From: Fictibacillus solisalsi
GTDB lineage: Bacteria > Bacillota > Bacilli > Bacillales > Fictibacillaceae
Reading direction: 5' to 3'
Length of the DNA: 64,000 nucleotides
Assembly: GCF_900103485.1 (NCBI RefSeq)
Contig: NZ_FNHW01000001.1
Coordinates: 1,151,418 to 1,215,417, forward strand
In this document: positions 17,890 to 27,467 of the stretch, one piece after another
Numbering within the stretch: the first letter of the stretch is position 1
How the letters are laid out: every line of letters starts with the position of its first letter
Made by a program: the position numbers and the translations under genes
Notes under the pieces: model-generated
What the model saw: the letters and a program-made list of their open reading frames with translations, nothing else
The model's database searches: none
What the model was told of the DNA's origin: nothing

Positions 17890-19185
17890 ATGGAATCAAA
17901 TCATAAAGATTCAAACAACAAGCTTGCTCTGATCTCACTGGCATCCATACCGCTTGTGATGACACTGGGCAACTCGATGCTTATTCCTGTCTTGCCATCA
18001 ATTGAAAAACAACTTCATATTTCATCGTTTCAAGTATCCATGATCATCACGGTTTATTCCATAGTGGCCATTATACTCATTCCCGTTGCAGGCTATCTCT
18101 CTGACCGGATTGGAAGAAAAAAAGTAATCATTCCCAGCTTAATCATTGCTGGACTCGGCGGTCTGGTCACCGGATGGGCATCATGGAAAATGGATAATCC
18201 CTACTACATTATACTTTTAGGAAGACTGCTGCAGGGGATTGGGTCTGCTGGTGCAGCACCGGTTGTTCTTCCTCTTGTAGGGGACATGTTTAAGGATGAA
18301 AAGGACGTGAGCTCGGGCCTTGGTTTAATTGAAACAAGCAATACGTTCGGAAAAGTGCTGAGCCCAATTATCGGGGCTGCCTTGGCCATAGTCATCTGGC
18401 ATTTGCCCTTTTGGTTTATTCCGATTTTTTGTCTGATCTCCATCGGCCTTGTTTCGTTTCTTGTAAAAACTCCAAAAAAAGAAGAAGACGCACCTGCTGC
18501 ATTCAAGGAGTTCTTGCAGTCGTTTAAGAAAACCTTCAAAAGTAATGCCAGATGGCTCATCGCAACTTTTGCCATCGGTGGCATTGTTATGTTCGTCCTT
18601 TTTGGTGTTTTATTTTATTTGTCCACAACGCTTGAGGAAACTTATGGCATCAATGGTGTGAAAAAAGGGTTTGTTCTTGCTATCCCATTGTTGGCGCTTT
18701 CCATTTCTTCGTTTGTTGCCGGGAAAAAAATCGGCCAAAATAAAACGGTGATGAAATGGTTTACCTTTTGCGGTATTTTTCTTTTGTCTGTATCCATACT
18801 TAGCGTGACGTTCACAGACGGGCTTTATTTTCTGCTTGGCATTTTATTTGTGAGCGGAATCGGAATCGGAGCCGCTTTGCCATGTCTCGATGCGTTAATT
18901 ACTGAGGGTATTGACAAAGAAGAAAGAGGAACGATTACTTCACTTTACAGTTCGATGCGGTTTGTTGGTGTCGCCTTGGGACCGCCGATCTACGCTCTGA
19001 TCATGAAATCGGATCATTCTTATGTATTTTATGTTTCTTCGGGCGTAAGCCTGCTGGCCGCACTGCTCGCATTCTTTGCGATCAAGCCTGAAAAAGGTGA
19101 AAAAGGGGAAAAGGAAAAGAAACAAAGTGACGAAAAGGAACAAACAGAAGAACCTGCCAAATCCCTAAATCCTGCTTTACATTAA
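17890..19185 (+). CDS. MFS drug-efflux-type transporter
   Basis: 431 residues with 12 predicted membrane segments. The cytoplasmic loop 2-3 signature GYLSDRIGRKKVII and the DHA-type LPSIEKQLHIS segment indicate a proton-driven drug exporter of the DHA1 group. The C-terminal 35 residues are a Lys/Glu/Gly tail, probably cytoplasmic. GGAGGAG precedes ATG 17890; the longer TTG reading starts inside that ribosome site. Substrate not predictable. Confidence 0.85.
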   Translation: MESNHKDSNNKLALISLASIPLVMTLGNSMLIPVLPSIEKQLHISSFQVSMIITVYSIVAIILIPVAGYLSDRIGRKKVIIPSLIIAGLGGLVTGWASWKMDNPYYIILLGRLLQGIGSAGAAPVVLPLVGDMFKDEKDVSSGLGLIETSNTFGKVLSPIIGAALAIVIWHLPFWFIPIFCLISIGLVSFLVKTPKKEEDAPAAFKEFLQSFKKTFKSNARWLIATFAIGGIVMFVLFGVLFYLSTTLEETYGINGVKKGFVLAIPLLALSISSFVAGKKIGQNKTVMKWFTFCGIFLLSVSILSVTFTDGLYFLLGILFVSGIGIGAALPCLDALITEGIDKEERGTITSLYSSMRFVGVALGPPIYALIMKSDHSYVFYVSSGVSLLAALLAFFAIKPEKGEKGEKEKKQSDEKEQTEEPAKSLNPALH

Positions 19186-19219
19186 AAAACTCACGGCTGT
19201 GAAAGCCGTGAGTTTTTTT
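19185..19219. terminator. Bidirectional terminator between MFS gene and zwf
   Basis: AAACTCACGGCT/AGCCGTGAGTTT stem with A and T tracts on both sides. Confidence 0.85.
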
Positions 19220-20721
19220 TATTGATTAATTTCGTTTCGAACGTTGGTCGGCGGCCACCATGTATAACCGTCTTCATTAAGGAGCTCTTCAGCTTCAAGA
19301 GGTCCCATGGTACCAGACGAATATTTGAAAAGTGGAATGTCCTTATTTTTCCAGGCGTTTGTAATGCCGTCAATGAATTCCCAGGAAAGGGCAACTTCAT
19401 CCCAGCGGGTGAAGTACGTTGAATTGCCCTGCAGGCAGTCGTGCATCAGCTTTTCATAAGCCTCTGGTGTGTTCAACTCATTTTGGCAGTTATTGCAGTA
19501 GTTCATGTTAATTGGAAGCAGGGCAGGAAAATCTCCTTGCGGCTTCGCATTCAATGAAAGGCTCAACCCTTCATCCGGTTGGATGTGGATTCTCAGCAGG
19601 TTCGGCTGGTAGTGGTCATTATGTTCATGATAAAGGGCCATAGGGCCATTCTTAAATTGAACAACGATCTCTGTCGCTTTGGTTGCCATACGTTTTCCTG
19701 TACGAAGGTAAAACGGGACGCCAGCCCAGCGGAAGTTGTCGATGAAAATTCTTGCCGCTACAAATGTATCGGTTTTTGACGCTGGATCTACGTTTTCTTC
19801 GTCAACGTAGGCAGGAACCGTCTTCCCGTTCATTGAGCCTTCTTTGTATTGGCCGCGAATAATATTTTTCGCCACTTCATCTTCATTATAAAAACGCAGC
19901 GCACGGAGGACCTTTACTTTTTCGTCCCGGATCAGTTTTGGATCCAATCCGCCAGGCGGCTCCATGGCCACCATCATAGCCATTTGCAGCATATGGTTTT
20001 GAAGCATGTCCAGAATCGCTCCGGATTTTTCATAATATGAAGCGCGGTCTTCTACACCGAGGGTTTCACTGGAAGTAATCTGTACAGAAGAAATGTACTT
20101 ATTATTCCAGATGGATTCAAAAATTGCATTTCCGAAACGGATTACCTGGATGTTTTGCACCATTTCTTTTCCAAGATAGTGGTCGATGCGGTAAATGCTC
20201 TCTTCCGGGAAACTTCTTTGAAGCTGTTCGTTAAGTTCGGTGGCAGAAGCAAGATCATGGCCGAATGGTTTTTCAATAACCAGACGCTGCCAACCACTTG
20301 TCTCTGTCAATCCTTCCGATTTCAGGAAGGTAGGAATGGTCCCGAAAAATTGTGGGGCCATGGCAAGATAGTACATGCGGTTTCCGTTAAGGGAATAGGT
20401 GCTGTCAAGTTCATCGGCAAGTTCTTTCAATTGATGATAGCTTTTTTCATTTGTAACATCCATTGGAATAAAATAAAAATGTGATGCAAATGTATCCACT
20501 TTCTCAGATGGGAAATCCCCAGTTTTGGCAACGGAAGCAATAACATCCTCCCGGAATTTCTCATGTGAAAAATCTTTTCTTCCCACTCCGATTACTGCAA
20601 ACTTTTCGTTGAGCTTTTCCTTTTGGTACAATTGGAAGAGCGCAGGGTACAGTTTACGGTGAGCCAGGTCACCTGTAGCTCCAAAGAGTACAATACAGGC
20701 TTCTGGAATATGATTATCCAT
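19219..20721 (-). CDS. zwf: Glucose-6-phosphate 1-dehydrogenase
   Basis: 500 residues, close to Bacillus Zwf. It oxidises glucose-6-phosphate to 6-phosphogluconolactone with NADP+, opening the pentose phosphate pathway. The coenzyme motif GATGDLAHRK (about residues 14-23) and the substrate/catalytic motif RIDHYLGKE are intact. The ATG at 20721 follows GTGAGG; the longer GTG reading uses that ribosome site as a start and is rejected. Divergent from the sulfurtransferase gene. Confidence 0.96.
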   Translation of the reverse strand: MDNHIPEACIVLFGATGDLAHRKLYPALFQLYQKEKLNEKFAVIGVGRKDFSHEKFREDVIASVAKTGDFPSEKVDTFASHFYFIPMDVTNEKSYHQLKELADELDSTYSLNGNRMYYLAMAPQFFGTIPTFLKSEGLTETSGWQRLVIEKPFGHDLASATELNEQLQRSFPEESIYRIDHYLGKEMVQNIQVIRFGNAIFESIWNNKYISSVQITSSETLGVEDRASYYEKSGAILDMLQNHMLQMAMMVAMEPPGGLDPKLIRDEKVKVLRALRFYNEDEVAKNIIRGQYKEGSMNGKTVPAYVDEENVDPASKTDTFVAARIFIDNFRWAGVPFYLRTGKRMATKATEIVVQFKNGPMALYHEHNDHYQPNLLRIHIQPDEGLSLSLNAKPQGDFPALLPINMNYCNNCQNELNTPEAYEKLMHDCLQGNSTYFTRWDEVALSWEFIDGITNAWKNKDIPLFKYSSGTMGPLEAEELLNEDGYTWWPPTNVRNEINQ

Positions 20722-20814
20722 GTTATCAATCCTCACTTTACTAGTAATGCTTATGACATCAGTTTCCCCTATGTTTCAAAAAATAACGTAATTATTTTCG
20801 AAAGGAGTCGCCTC

Positions 20815-21648
20815 ATGAAACACATTGTAACACAAGAATGGCTTAGGACTCATTTATCACGCTCGAATATCCTGATTTGCGACTGCAGGTTTAATTTGGC
20901 AGAGCCGGAAGAAGGAAGAAACAGGTATTTAAAATCCCATATTCCCGGATCCATCCATGTTGATCTGAACAAGGATTTATCAAGAGAAGTAACAAAGCAC
21001 GGCGGCCGCCATCCATTGCCCTCCAAAGAAGAGGCAGCTGCAACGTTTGGCAGACTTGGCATCAATGATGAAAAAACAGTAGTAGCCTATGACGACCAGA
21101 ATGGTTCAATGGCCGCACGGTTATGGTGGATGCTTAAATTTCTGGGACACGAAAAAGTGTTTGTTTTACAGGGAGGGTACTCCGCCTGGGAAGCAGCCGG
21201 GTATCCTGTTACAGATGAACGTACCATCGTTGAACCAAAAGACTTCAATATCCGCGAAAGTGATTGGCAGGCAGTGGGAATGGAAGATGTAAAGCAAGCG
21301 ATGCAAAAAGAAGATGCGGTTATTATCGATTCAAGGGATGCGGCAAGGTACAGTGGTGAACAAGAAACGATCGATAAAAAGGCGGGACACATTCCGGGGG
21401 CTGTAAACAAACCATGGTTACAGAACATCAACAGCACAAAAGAATGGCATCCGACAGAGGAATTGAAGCGCCTTCATAAAGATCTTGCCGGCAAAAAAGA
21501 AATTATCGTATATTGTGGCTCCGGAGTCACAGCGTGTGCCAACATCCTCGGCATGAGTGAAGCGGGTATTGAACAGCTGGTACTGTATCCAGGCAGCTGG
21601 AGCGACTGGATATCCTATGACGACAATCCGGTTGAAACGAAAAAGTAA
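20815..21648 (+). CDS. Sulfurtransferase (tandem rhodanese, SseA type)
   Basis: 277 residues with two rhodanese domains. The N-terminal domain has lost its Cys (AYDDQNGSMAARLWW at the loop). The C-terminal domain carries the active-site loop YCGSGVTACAN, so it can take persulfide sulfur. The CGSGVT loop is typical of 3-mercaptopyruvate sulfurtransferases (CGSGVTA). GAAAGGAG precedes the ATG. Its upstream region is shared with zwf on the other strand. A terminator with two G-U pairs follows. Confidence 0.88.
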   Translation: MKHIVTQEWLRTHLSRSNILICDCRFNLAEPEEGRNRYLKSHIPGSIHVDLNKDLSREVTKHGGRHPLPSKEEAAATFGRLGINDEKTVVAYDDQNGSMAARLWWMLKFLGHEKVFVLQGGYSAWEAAGYPVTDERTIVEPKDFNIRESDWQAVGMEDVKQAMQKEDAVIIDSRDAARYSGEQETIDKKAGHIPGAVNKPWLQNINSTKEWHPTEELKRLHKDLAGKKEIIVYCGSGVTACANILGMSEAGIEQLVLYPGSWSDWISYDDNPVETKK

Positions 21649-21704
21649 AATTTCACGTACCGTATATAAAGTATCAAATAAAAGAAAAAGCAGCTCAATG
21701 AAAT

Positions 21705-21736
21705 GCCAGTGAAAGGCTTCGTTGGCGGCTTTTTTT
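21705..21736 (+). terminator. Terminator after the sulfurtransferase
   Basis: GCCAGTGAA-AGGC-TTCGTTGGC hairpin with two G-U pairs, followed by GGC and T7. Confidence 0.65.
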
Positions 21737-21814
21737 CTGGAAAAAAGAATCTTGAAGGAATCCCTTCATTACATATGGAATAGGGAAGAAGAGTAAATCA
21801 GGGGGTGCAAGAGT

Positions 21815-22675
21815 ATGCAAACAGATACATTCTACAAAGATACAACGATTGAGCAGCATGACATTAAAGCTTCCATTTGCCTTGATTATTTTAATGAAAG
21901 GCTTCGAGTTGACGATTACAGAGGAAACATCCAATCGATAGTCAAGGCTATTCACGACCTGGCCGAGCAGCATAGCTTTTCTAAAGTAATTGTTAAAGCA
22001 AGAGCAGAACATCTTTCTGAACTGCTTTCATTAGGATTTCTACCTGAGGCATGGTTCAGCCGTTATTTTAATGGCAGCGATTGCGTAGCCATGTGCAAAT
22101 ATTATAGCAACGAACGCAAACGAAGTGACTTTTGGGTGGAAGAGGACCGAATCATGGACAAGATTCATTCCAATCCGCCCGCGAAACAAGAAACTGTTTT
22201 GCCGGAATCGTATTCAATGCGCCAGGCGGTTCCTGAAGATGGCAACCGGTTGGCAGGATTATACAGCAAGGTTTTTGAAGTCTATCCCACGCCTATGAAC
22301 GATTCTGACTATATCGAAAAAACAATGGAAAATGGCACGGTATACTTTGTCATCGAACATCAGGGGGAAGTAGTAAGCGCGGCTTCTGCCGACATCAACC
22401 AGACCTACCACAATGCTGAACTTACGGATTGTGCCACACTTCAGGAACATCGAAAATACGGTTTGATGAAAATACTGATCGACCAACTGGAACAAGAGCT
22501 AAAATCCCGCCACATCTATTGTGCCTATTCAATTGCTCGTTCCTTATCTTTTGGAATGAACGCTGTTTTCTCTCAGAGAGGCTACCTGTATCAAGGGAGA
22601 TTGATCAAAAACTGCCTTATTTTTGATAAATACGAAGACATGAATTTGTGGGTAAAAGATTTATCCTCCATGTAG
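21815..22675 (+). CDS. ablB: Beta-lysine N6-acetyltransferase
   Basis: 286 residues. AblB/YodP-type GNAT enzyme: N-terminal half unique to AblB (DYRGNIQSIVKAI, FLPEAWFSRYFNG), C-terminal GNAT domain from about residue 130 with the LTDCATLQEHRKYGLM acetyl-CoA loop. It acetylates the side-chain amine of beta-lysine made by KamA. In B. subtilis this gene closes the kam operon; here it lies upstream, next to kamR. A GGGGGTG-like ribosome site precedes the ATG. Probably made with kamR from a vegetative promoter not pinned down. Confidence 0.9.
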   Translation: MQTDTFYKDTTIEQHDIKASICLDYFNERLRVDDYRGNIQSIVKAIHDLAEQHSFSKVIVKARAEHLSELLSLGFLPEAWFSRYFNGSDCVAMCKYYSNERKRSDFWVEEDRIMDKIHSNPPAKQETVLPESYSMRQAVPEDGNRLAGLYSKVFEVYPTPMNDSDYIEKTMENGTVYFVIEHQGEVVSAASADINQTYHNAELTDCATLQEHRKYGLMKILIDQLEQELKSRHIYCAYSIARSLSFGMNAVFSQRGYLYQGRLIKNCLIFDKYEDMNLWVKDLSSM

Positions 22676-22743
22676 TGCCGGATTTTCGGCAGTTGTGATG
22701 AATTTTCAGCAGCATGTCTTTTATCCCAATGGAGGTGCCCGTG

Positions 22744-24129
22744 ATGAAAGAAAAAGTGGAAACCATCGAAATACTGAAGGCCATTTTAAAAACGATTGAC
22801 GAGGGCATTCATGCGGTCGATGCAAAGGGGATGACCATTTTTTATAATGAAGTAGCAGCCTCACTGGATGGGTTGAAGGTAAGTGATGTCATCGACTATC
22901 ATGTTCTCGATGCTTTTCCTTCCCTCAATCAGGATACGAGTACATTATTAAAAGTAATCAAAACCGGAAAGCCCATCATCAATGAGCAGCAAACCTATAC
23001 GAACTTTAACGGAAAGAGAGTGGATACAGTCAATACCACTCTTCCACTGTTAGTCAATGGTAAACTGATCGGGGCGATTGAAATCTCAAAAGATTTGACT
23101 AAAATCAAACAGCTGTCCGAAAAACTTCTCGATATGCAGGCGCAATTTCATAAAGCCCATCCAAAATCAATGTCCCACGGGCACTTTGCTTCCTACCATC
23201 TGAATGATTTTATTTCGGCGGACCCGGCCATTGAACAATTGAAACACCTCCTGATAAAAGTGTCACAGACATCATCTCCCGTGTTGATGTTTGGGGAAAC
23301 GGGAACCGGCAAGGAAGTTTTAATTCAAGGGATTCACAATCAGTCTCCCCGAAAAAACAAACCGTTTATTGCGCAAAACTGCGCAGCTATTCCGTCACAG
23401 TTGCTCGAAAGTATTTTGTTCGGCACCTTAAAAGGCAGTTTTACGGGAGCCGTGGAACGGCCGGGGCTTTTTGAGATTGCAGACGGGGGCACATTATTTC
23501 TTGACGAGATCAATTCCATGCCTCTTGATATCCAGGCCAAGCTGCTGCGGGTGCTTCAGGACGGAGTGGTGAGCAGGGTAGGAGAAACAAAAGGGAAGGC
23601 TGTCAATGTGAGAATTATGGCAGCATTAAATGAACATCCGGTGGAATGTGTTAAAAATAATAAACTTAGGGAAGATCTCTACTATCGTCTGAATGTTATT
23701 TTCTTTGAGGTTCCTCCACTTCGCGAACGGCAATTGGATATTGAACTTCTGGCCCGGCATTTTATTTCACACTACAACCATACTTTTCATAAACAAGTGA
23801 AAGGCATTACAGATAAAGCGCTGCAGTTCCTGTGCGAGTATCATTGGCCGGGAAATGTACGTGAGCTCAAGCATGTCATTGAATACGCAATGAACATGGC
23901 AGAGGATCATCAGCCTATCCGGAATTCCGACCTCCCCGATCACCTTTTGGGTAAGAGCAAACCACAGGCAGAAACATCTATCGTGCCTTTGCGAGAAGCA
24001 CTGGCAAGAAGGGAAGAGGAACTGATTTCCACCGCGCTTTCCAAAACAGACGGCAACATCCAACAAGCAGCACAGCTCTTAAAAATCCCGCGACAAACCC
24101 TTCAATATAAATTACGAATGAAAACATGA
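22744..24129 (+). CDS. kamR: Sigma-54-dependent activator of the kam locus
   Basis: 461 residues: N-terminal PAS-type sensor (about 10-110), AAA+ domain with Walker A GETGTGKE (184-191) and Walker B GGTLFLDE, and a C-terminal Fis-type helix-turn-helix (DGNIQQAAQLLKIPRQTLQY). Closest in layout to RocR; its position beside kamA matches KamR of B. thuringiensis, which activates lysine use with SigL. The sigma-54 contact loop reads GSFTGA (231-236) rather than GAFTGA. Start at ATG 22744, after GGAGGTGCCC; earlier in-frame ATGs lack a ribosome site. Followed by a terminator and the -24/-12 promoter it should act on. Confidence 0.88.
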   Translation: MKEKVETIEILKAILKTIDEGIHAVDAKGMTIFYNEVAASLDGLKVSDVIDYHVLDAFPSLNQDTSTLLKVIKTGKPIINEQQTYTNFNGKRVDTVNTTLPLLVNGKLIGAIEISKDLTKIKQLSEKLLDMQAQFHKAHPKSMSHGHFASYHLNDFISADPAIEQLKHLLIKVSQTSSPVLMFGETGTGKEVLIQGIHNQSPRKNKPFIAQNCAAIPSQLLESILFGTLKGSFTGAVERPGLFEIADGGTLFLDEINSMPLDIQAKLLRVLQDGVVSRVGETKGKAVNVRIMAALNEHPVECVKNNKLREDLYYRLNVIFFEVPPLRERQLDIELLARHFISHYNHTFHKQVKGITDKALQFLCEYHWPGNVRELKHVIEYAMNMAEDHQPIRNSDLPDHLLGKSKPQAETSIVPLREALARREEELISTALSKTDGNIQQAAQLLKIPRQTLQYKLRMKT

Positions 24130-24131
24130 CG

Positions 24132-24160
24132 AACCGCCGAATTTTCGGCGGTTTTTTCTT
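24132..24160 (+). terminator. kamR terminator
   Basis: AACCGCCGA-ATTT-TCGGCGGTT hairpin (24132-24153) followed by a T-rich run. It separates kamR from the kamA transcript. Confidence 0.85.
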
Positions 24161-24178
24161 TTTCCCATCCAGGTGTGC

Positions 24179-24195
24179 TACCGCATACAGTGGTA
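24179..24195. promoter_or_regulatory. Possible KamR upstream activating site
   Basis: Imperfect palindrome TACC-N9-GGTA, about 65 bp upstream of the sigma-54 promoter and in the right range for an enhancer-binding site. No known KamR consensus was available to compare, so this is a guess from symmetry and position. Confidence 0.25.
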
Positions 24196-24244
24196 ATAAA
24201 CCGCACAGACGCAGAAAAACCGTCAATCATGCGGGGCTGTGCAT

Positions 24245-24261
24245 TTGGCACGAAACTTGCA
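24245..24261 (+). promoter_or_regulatory. Sigma-54 (-24/-12) promoter of the kamA operon
   Basis: TTGGCACGAAACTTGCA: the -24 GG (24247-24248) and -12 GC (24259-24260) are ten bases apart, matching the TGGCAC-N5-TTGC consensus exactly. It lies 40 bases before the kamA ATG. Confidence 0.92.
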
Positions 24262-24300
24262 ACTGGAGTATATGAGCTCAGTATACAAGGAGGTAACATC

Positions 24301-25725
24301 ATGCCGATCGTAAATGGATTGTACCAGCCAAAACGACATTGGAAAGAGATCGAGTTATGGAAGGATGTCACAGAAGAACAATGGAATGACTGGCTATGGC
24401 AGTTGACGCATACCGTAAGAACCCTGGATGATTTAAAAAAGGTTGTCAATTTAACGCCTGAAGAAGAGGAAGGCGTCCGCATATCAACTATGACCATCCC
24501 GCTGAATATCACCCCCTATTATGCCTGGCTGATGGACCGGGATGATCCCCGCTGCCCGATACGAATGCAGTCGGTTCCTGTTGGCAAGGAAATCCTGAAA
24601 ACAAAATATGATTTGGAAGATCCCCTTCATGAAGACGAGGATTCACCTGTACCGGGATTGACCCACCGATATCCTGACCGGGTCCTTTTTCTTGTAACCA
24701 ATCAGTGCTCGATGTATTGCCGGTACTGCACAAGGCGAAGGTTCTCCGGCCAGATTGGCATGGGGGTTCCAAAAAAGCAGCTGGACGCCGCAATTGATTA
24801 TATTGCCGCTACTCCACAGGTACGGGATTGCCTGATTTCGGGAGGCGATGGTTTATTAATTAACGATAACATTCTCGAATACATTTTAAAGAGGTTAAGA
24901 GCCATACCGCATATGGAAATTATCCGAATTGGAACCCGTGCTCCAGTCGTGTTTCCACAGCGGATTACAGAGAACCTATGCAATATTTTAAAGAAATACC
25001 ATCCTGTCTGGCTGAACACTCATTTTAATACATCGATAGAAATTACCGAGGAATCCAAACGGGCTTGTGAAATGCTGGCAAATGCCGGAGTTCCGGTCGG
25101 CAACCAGTCTGTTATCCTTGCCGGGATCAATGACAGCACACATATTATGAAAAAATTGATGCATGACCTCGTAAAAATCAGGGTCCGCCCTTACTATATT
25201 TATCAATGCGATTTGTCCGAGGGAATCGGCCATTTCCGGGCGCCGGTCTCTAAAGGTCTTGAAATTATCGAAGCACTTCGCGGGCATACGTCAGGTTATG
25301 CGGTTCCAACTTTTGTTGTAGATGCACCTGGAGGTGGCGGAAAAATTTCCCTGCAGCCGAATTACCTTATATCACAAAGTCCCGATAAAGTGATCCTGAG
25401 AAATTTTGAAGGCGTGATCACTTCCTATCCTGAGCCGCAAAACTATGTGCCGGGAAAAGCGGACGGTTATTTTAATGAAACGATGAATATTACAGAGCAG
25501 CCTGCAGCGATCGGCATCACCGCTCTTATGAAAGATGAAAAGTTTAATATAGTTCCGGAAGGATTGAACCGGTTCGACCGCAGAAAAACGTATGAGACGA
25601 ATCCCGAGCATGCCACTCTTAAGGATAAGCGCGGAAAAAGGGATGAAATGAAAGAAAAAAAATATAAGCATGAACAGCAAAAAGAAGCCGTTAAATCTGA
25701 CGATGCCCCGGTAAAAGAAGCCTAA
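24301..25725 (+). CDS. kamA: Lysine 2,3-aminomutase
   Basis: 474 residues, close to B. subtilis KamA (471). Radical-SAM enzyme that moves the alpha-amino group of L-lysine to C3, using a [4Fe-4S] cluster, SAM and PLP. Cluster cysteines C136, C140 and C143 (CSMYCRYC) and the PLP lysine K348 (PGGGGK) are present. The C-terminal 60 residues are Lys/Glu-rich and disordered-looking. AAGGAGGTAAC precedes the ATG. First gene of the sigma-54 operon kamA-yokU-yodTSRQ. Confidence 0.95.
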   Translation: MPIVNGLYQPKRHWKEIELWKDVTEEQWNDWLWQLTHTVRTLDDLKKVVNLTPEEEEGVRISTMTIPLNITPYYAWLMDRDDPRCPIRMQSVPVGKEILKTKYDLEDPLHEDEDSPVPGLTHRYPDRVLFLVTNQCSMYCRYCTRRRFSGQIGMGVPKKQLDAAIDYIAATPQVRDCLISGGDGLLINDNILEYILKRLRAIPHMEIIRIGTRAPVVFPQRITENLCNILKKYHPVWLNTHFNTSIEITEESKRACEMLANAGVPVGNQSVILAGINDSTHIMKKLMHDLVKIRVRPYYIYQCDLSEGIGHFRAPVSKGLEIIEALRGHTSGYAVPTFVVDAPGGGGKISLQPNYLISQSPDKVILRNFEGVITSYPEPQNYVPGKADGYFNETMNITEQPAAIGITALMKDEKFNIVPEGLNRFDRRKTYETNPEHATLKDKRGKRDEMKEKKYKHEQQKEAVKSDDAPVKEA

Positions 25726-25739
25726 AGGAGGTGCAGCTG

Positions 25740-26021
25740 GTGAAGGAATGCATGTGGTGCAATGAAGAAGCAGCTGAGCATATGACAAAAACAGGCTACT
25801 GGGAGCTTCATGATGGAACCCGCGCGCTCCAGATTGATGAGATTCCTGCTGTATGTTGTTCATCCTGCGGCATGGAATACCATGAAGATCATGTGGTTGA
25901 AGAGATCGAAGATCAATTGCTTTTGATTGATACAAAAAAGCTGGGCAAAGTGGTGTCATTTAACGAACTGATGGCCACAGAACGTTTTTTAAAGAAGAAT
26001 TACTTTAAATTTTATAATTGA
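25740..26021 (+). CDS. yokU: YokU-family protein
   Basis: 93 residues with a GTG start, AAAGGAGG upstream. Two Cys pairs, CMWC near the N-terminus and CCSSC about 35 residues later, suggest a zinc ribbon of the YgiT/antitoxin-like type; family YokU. Its role in lysine use is unknown, but it lies in the kam locus of other Bacillus species too. A 12-bp hairpin without a T tract follows, before yodT. Confidence 0.85.
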   Translation: MKECMWCNEEAAEHMTKTGYWELHDGTRALQIDEIPAVCCSSCGMEYHEDHVVEEIEDQLLLIDTKKLGKVVSFNELMATERFLKKNYFKFYN

Positions 26022-26028
26022 ACCTTTT

Positions 26029-26056
26029 AAAGCAACGGATCTACATCCGTTGCTTT
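26029..26056 (+). other. Intra-operon stem-loop
   Basis: Perfect 12-bp stem AAAGCAACGGAT/ATCCGTTGCTTT with a CTAC loop, between yokU and yodT. It lacks a T run, so it is unlikely to be an efficient terminator; it could be a processing or stability element. Confidence 0.6.
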
Positions 26057-26083
26057 CCAACATAAGAGAGAGGGGTGCCCCCC

Positions 26084-27451
26084 GTGGAGAAATCAGGCAT
26101 CATCAAACCGGTTTTGGACGCAAATTATCCGACAATCAGCCATGGTAAGGGTATATATTTGTACGATTCAGAAGGGAAACGGTATATCGATGGTTCATCT
26201 GGAGCGATAACAGCGAACATTGGTCATGGCGTGGAGGAAATTGCCCAAGTCTTGGAGAAACAAGCAAAACAGATTGCGTTTGTGTATCGTTCCCATTTCA
26301 CAAGTGCTCCGTCTGAACGTCTGGCAAATAAACTCGCAGCTATGGCTCCGGGAGATTTGAACTGGACATTTTTTGTAAACAGCGGTTCAGAAGCAACCGA
26401 AACAGCATTGAAGGTTGCGATTCAATATTTTCAAGAGCAGGGGATCCGCACAAAGACAAAAATCATTTCCAGATGGACCAGCTACCATGGAATAACCCTG
26501 GGAGCGCTGTCAATGTCAGGGCATGCCCTGAGAAGAGAACGTTTTTCTGACCTGCTTGAAGATTTCCCTGCGGTTGCAGCTCCCTATTGTTACCACTGCC
26601 CGCTGAGCAAATCCTATCCGGGATGCGGGCTTGCGTGCGGCAATGAGCTGGAGCGGGCCATCGGGGACATAGGGGCCGAAAACATTGCGGCTTTTATTTT
26701 TGAACCAATTGTGGGTGCAGCTGGAGGTGCCATAACCCCGCCTCCGGGCTACTACGGGAAAATCAAAGAGATTTGTGACCGGCACAACATCCTGACGATT
26801 GCAGATGAGGTCATGACAGGTATGGGAAGAACAGGGAAAATGTTTGCGGTAGAGCATTGGGGAATTGAGCCCGATATCATGACATTAGGCAAGGGTATGA
26901 GTGCGGGATATACACCAATGGCCGCTACAATGGTATCTGACCGGATCATTGATGTGATTCGAAAGGGCTCTAAAATTGTCATGAGTGGGCATACCTTCAG
27001 TGCCAATCCGCTGTCAGCGGCAGTTTGCGGGGAAGTGATCGAGTATATGGAGAAGCACGAACTTGTACGGAACGCAGAGGAGCAGGGAAAAAAACTGATA
27101 GCGGGTCTTCAGGACCTTCAGAAAAAATATTCAATCATCGGTGAAGTCAGAGGAAAAGGGCTGCTATGCGGGCTGGAGATGGTTAGCGATGCGGCCACCC
27201 GGGTTCCTTTTTCAGCCTCCCACCGTGTGGGGGAACTGTTTATTTCACTCTGTTTTAAAAACGGGCTTGTTATATATCCGGCATTTGGCGGAGTTACTGG
27301 ATTTGAGGGAGATTCCGTACTGATTTCCCCTCCTTTAACCATTACCTCATTCCAAATCTATGAAATGCTAAGAATACTGGATGAAAGTATGGAGGAACTG
27401 ATGAACAGCCTCATTTCAGCTGGTATACTCGCCCATAAAGCGACAAGTTAA
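26084..27451 (+). CDS. yodT: Class III aminotransferase YodT (acyl-CoA beta-transaminase type)
   Basis: 455 residues, fold-type I, class III aminotransferase. The motifs SGSEATETALK, DEVMTGMGRTG and the PLP-lysine region LGKGMSAGY are intact. In the proposed kam pathway it removes the 3-amino group of acetylated beta-lysine or its CoA ester. It carries an unusual Cys-rich insert (YCYHCPLSKSYPGCGLACG, residues about 166-184). The GTG at 26084 follows GAGAGGGG at good spacing; the first GTG at 26075 overlaps that site. Confidence 0.88.
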   Translation: MEKSGIIKPVLDANYPTISHGKGIYLYDSEGKRYIDGSSGAITANIGHGVEEIAQVLEKQAKQIAFVYRSHFTSAPSERLANKLAAMAPGDLNWTFFVNSGSEATETALKVAIQYFQEQGIRTKTKIISRWTSYHGITLGALSMSGHALRRERFSDLLEDFPAVAAPYCYHCPLSKSYPGCGLACGNELERAIGDIGAENIAAFIFEPIVGAAGGAITPPPGYYGKIKEICDRHNILTIADEVMTGMGRTGKMFAVEHWGIEPDIMTLGKGMSAGYTPMAATMVSDRIIDVIRKGSKIVMSGHTFSANPLSAAVCGEVIEYMEKHELVRNAEEQGKKLIAGLQDLQKKYSIIGEVRGKGLLCGLEMVSDAATRVPFSASHRVGELFISLCFKNGLVIYPAFGGVTGFEGDSVLISPPLTITSFQIYEMLRILDESMEELMNSLISAGILAHKATS

Positions 27452-27467
27452 GGAGGGATGATAAAGA

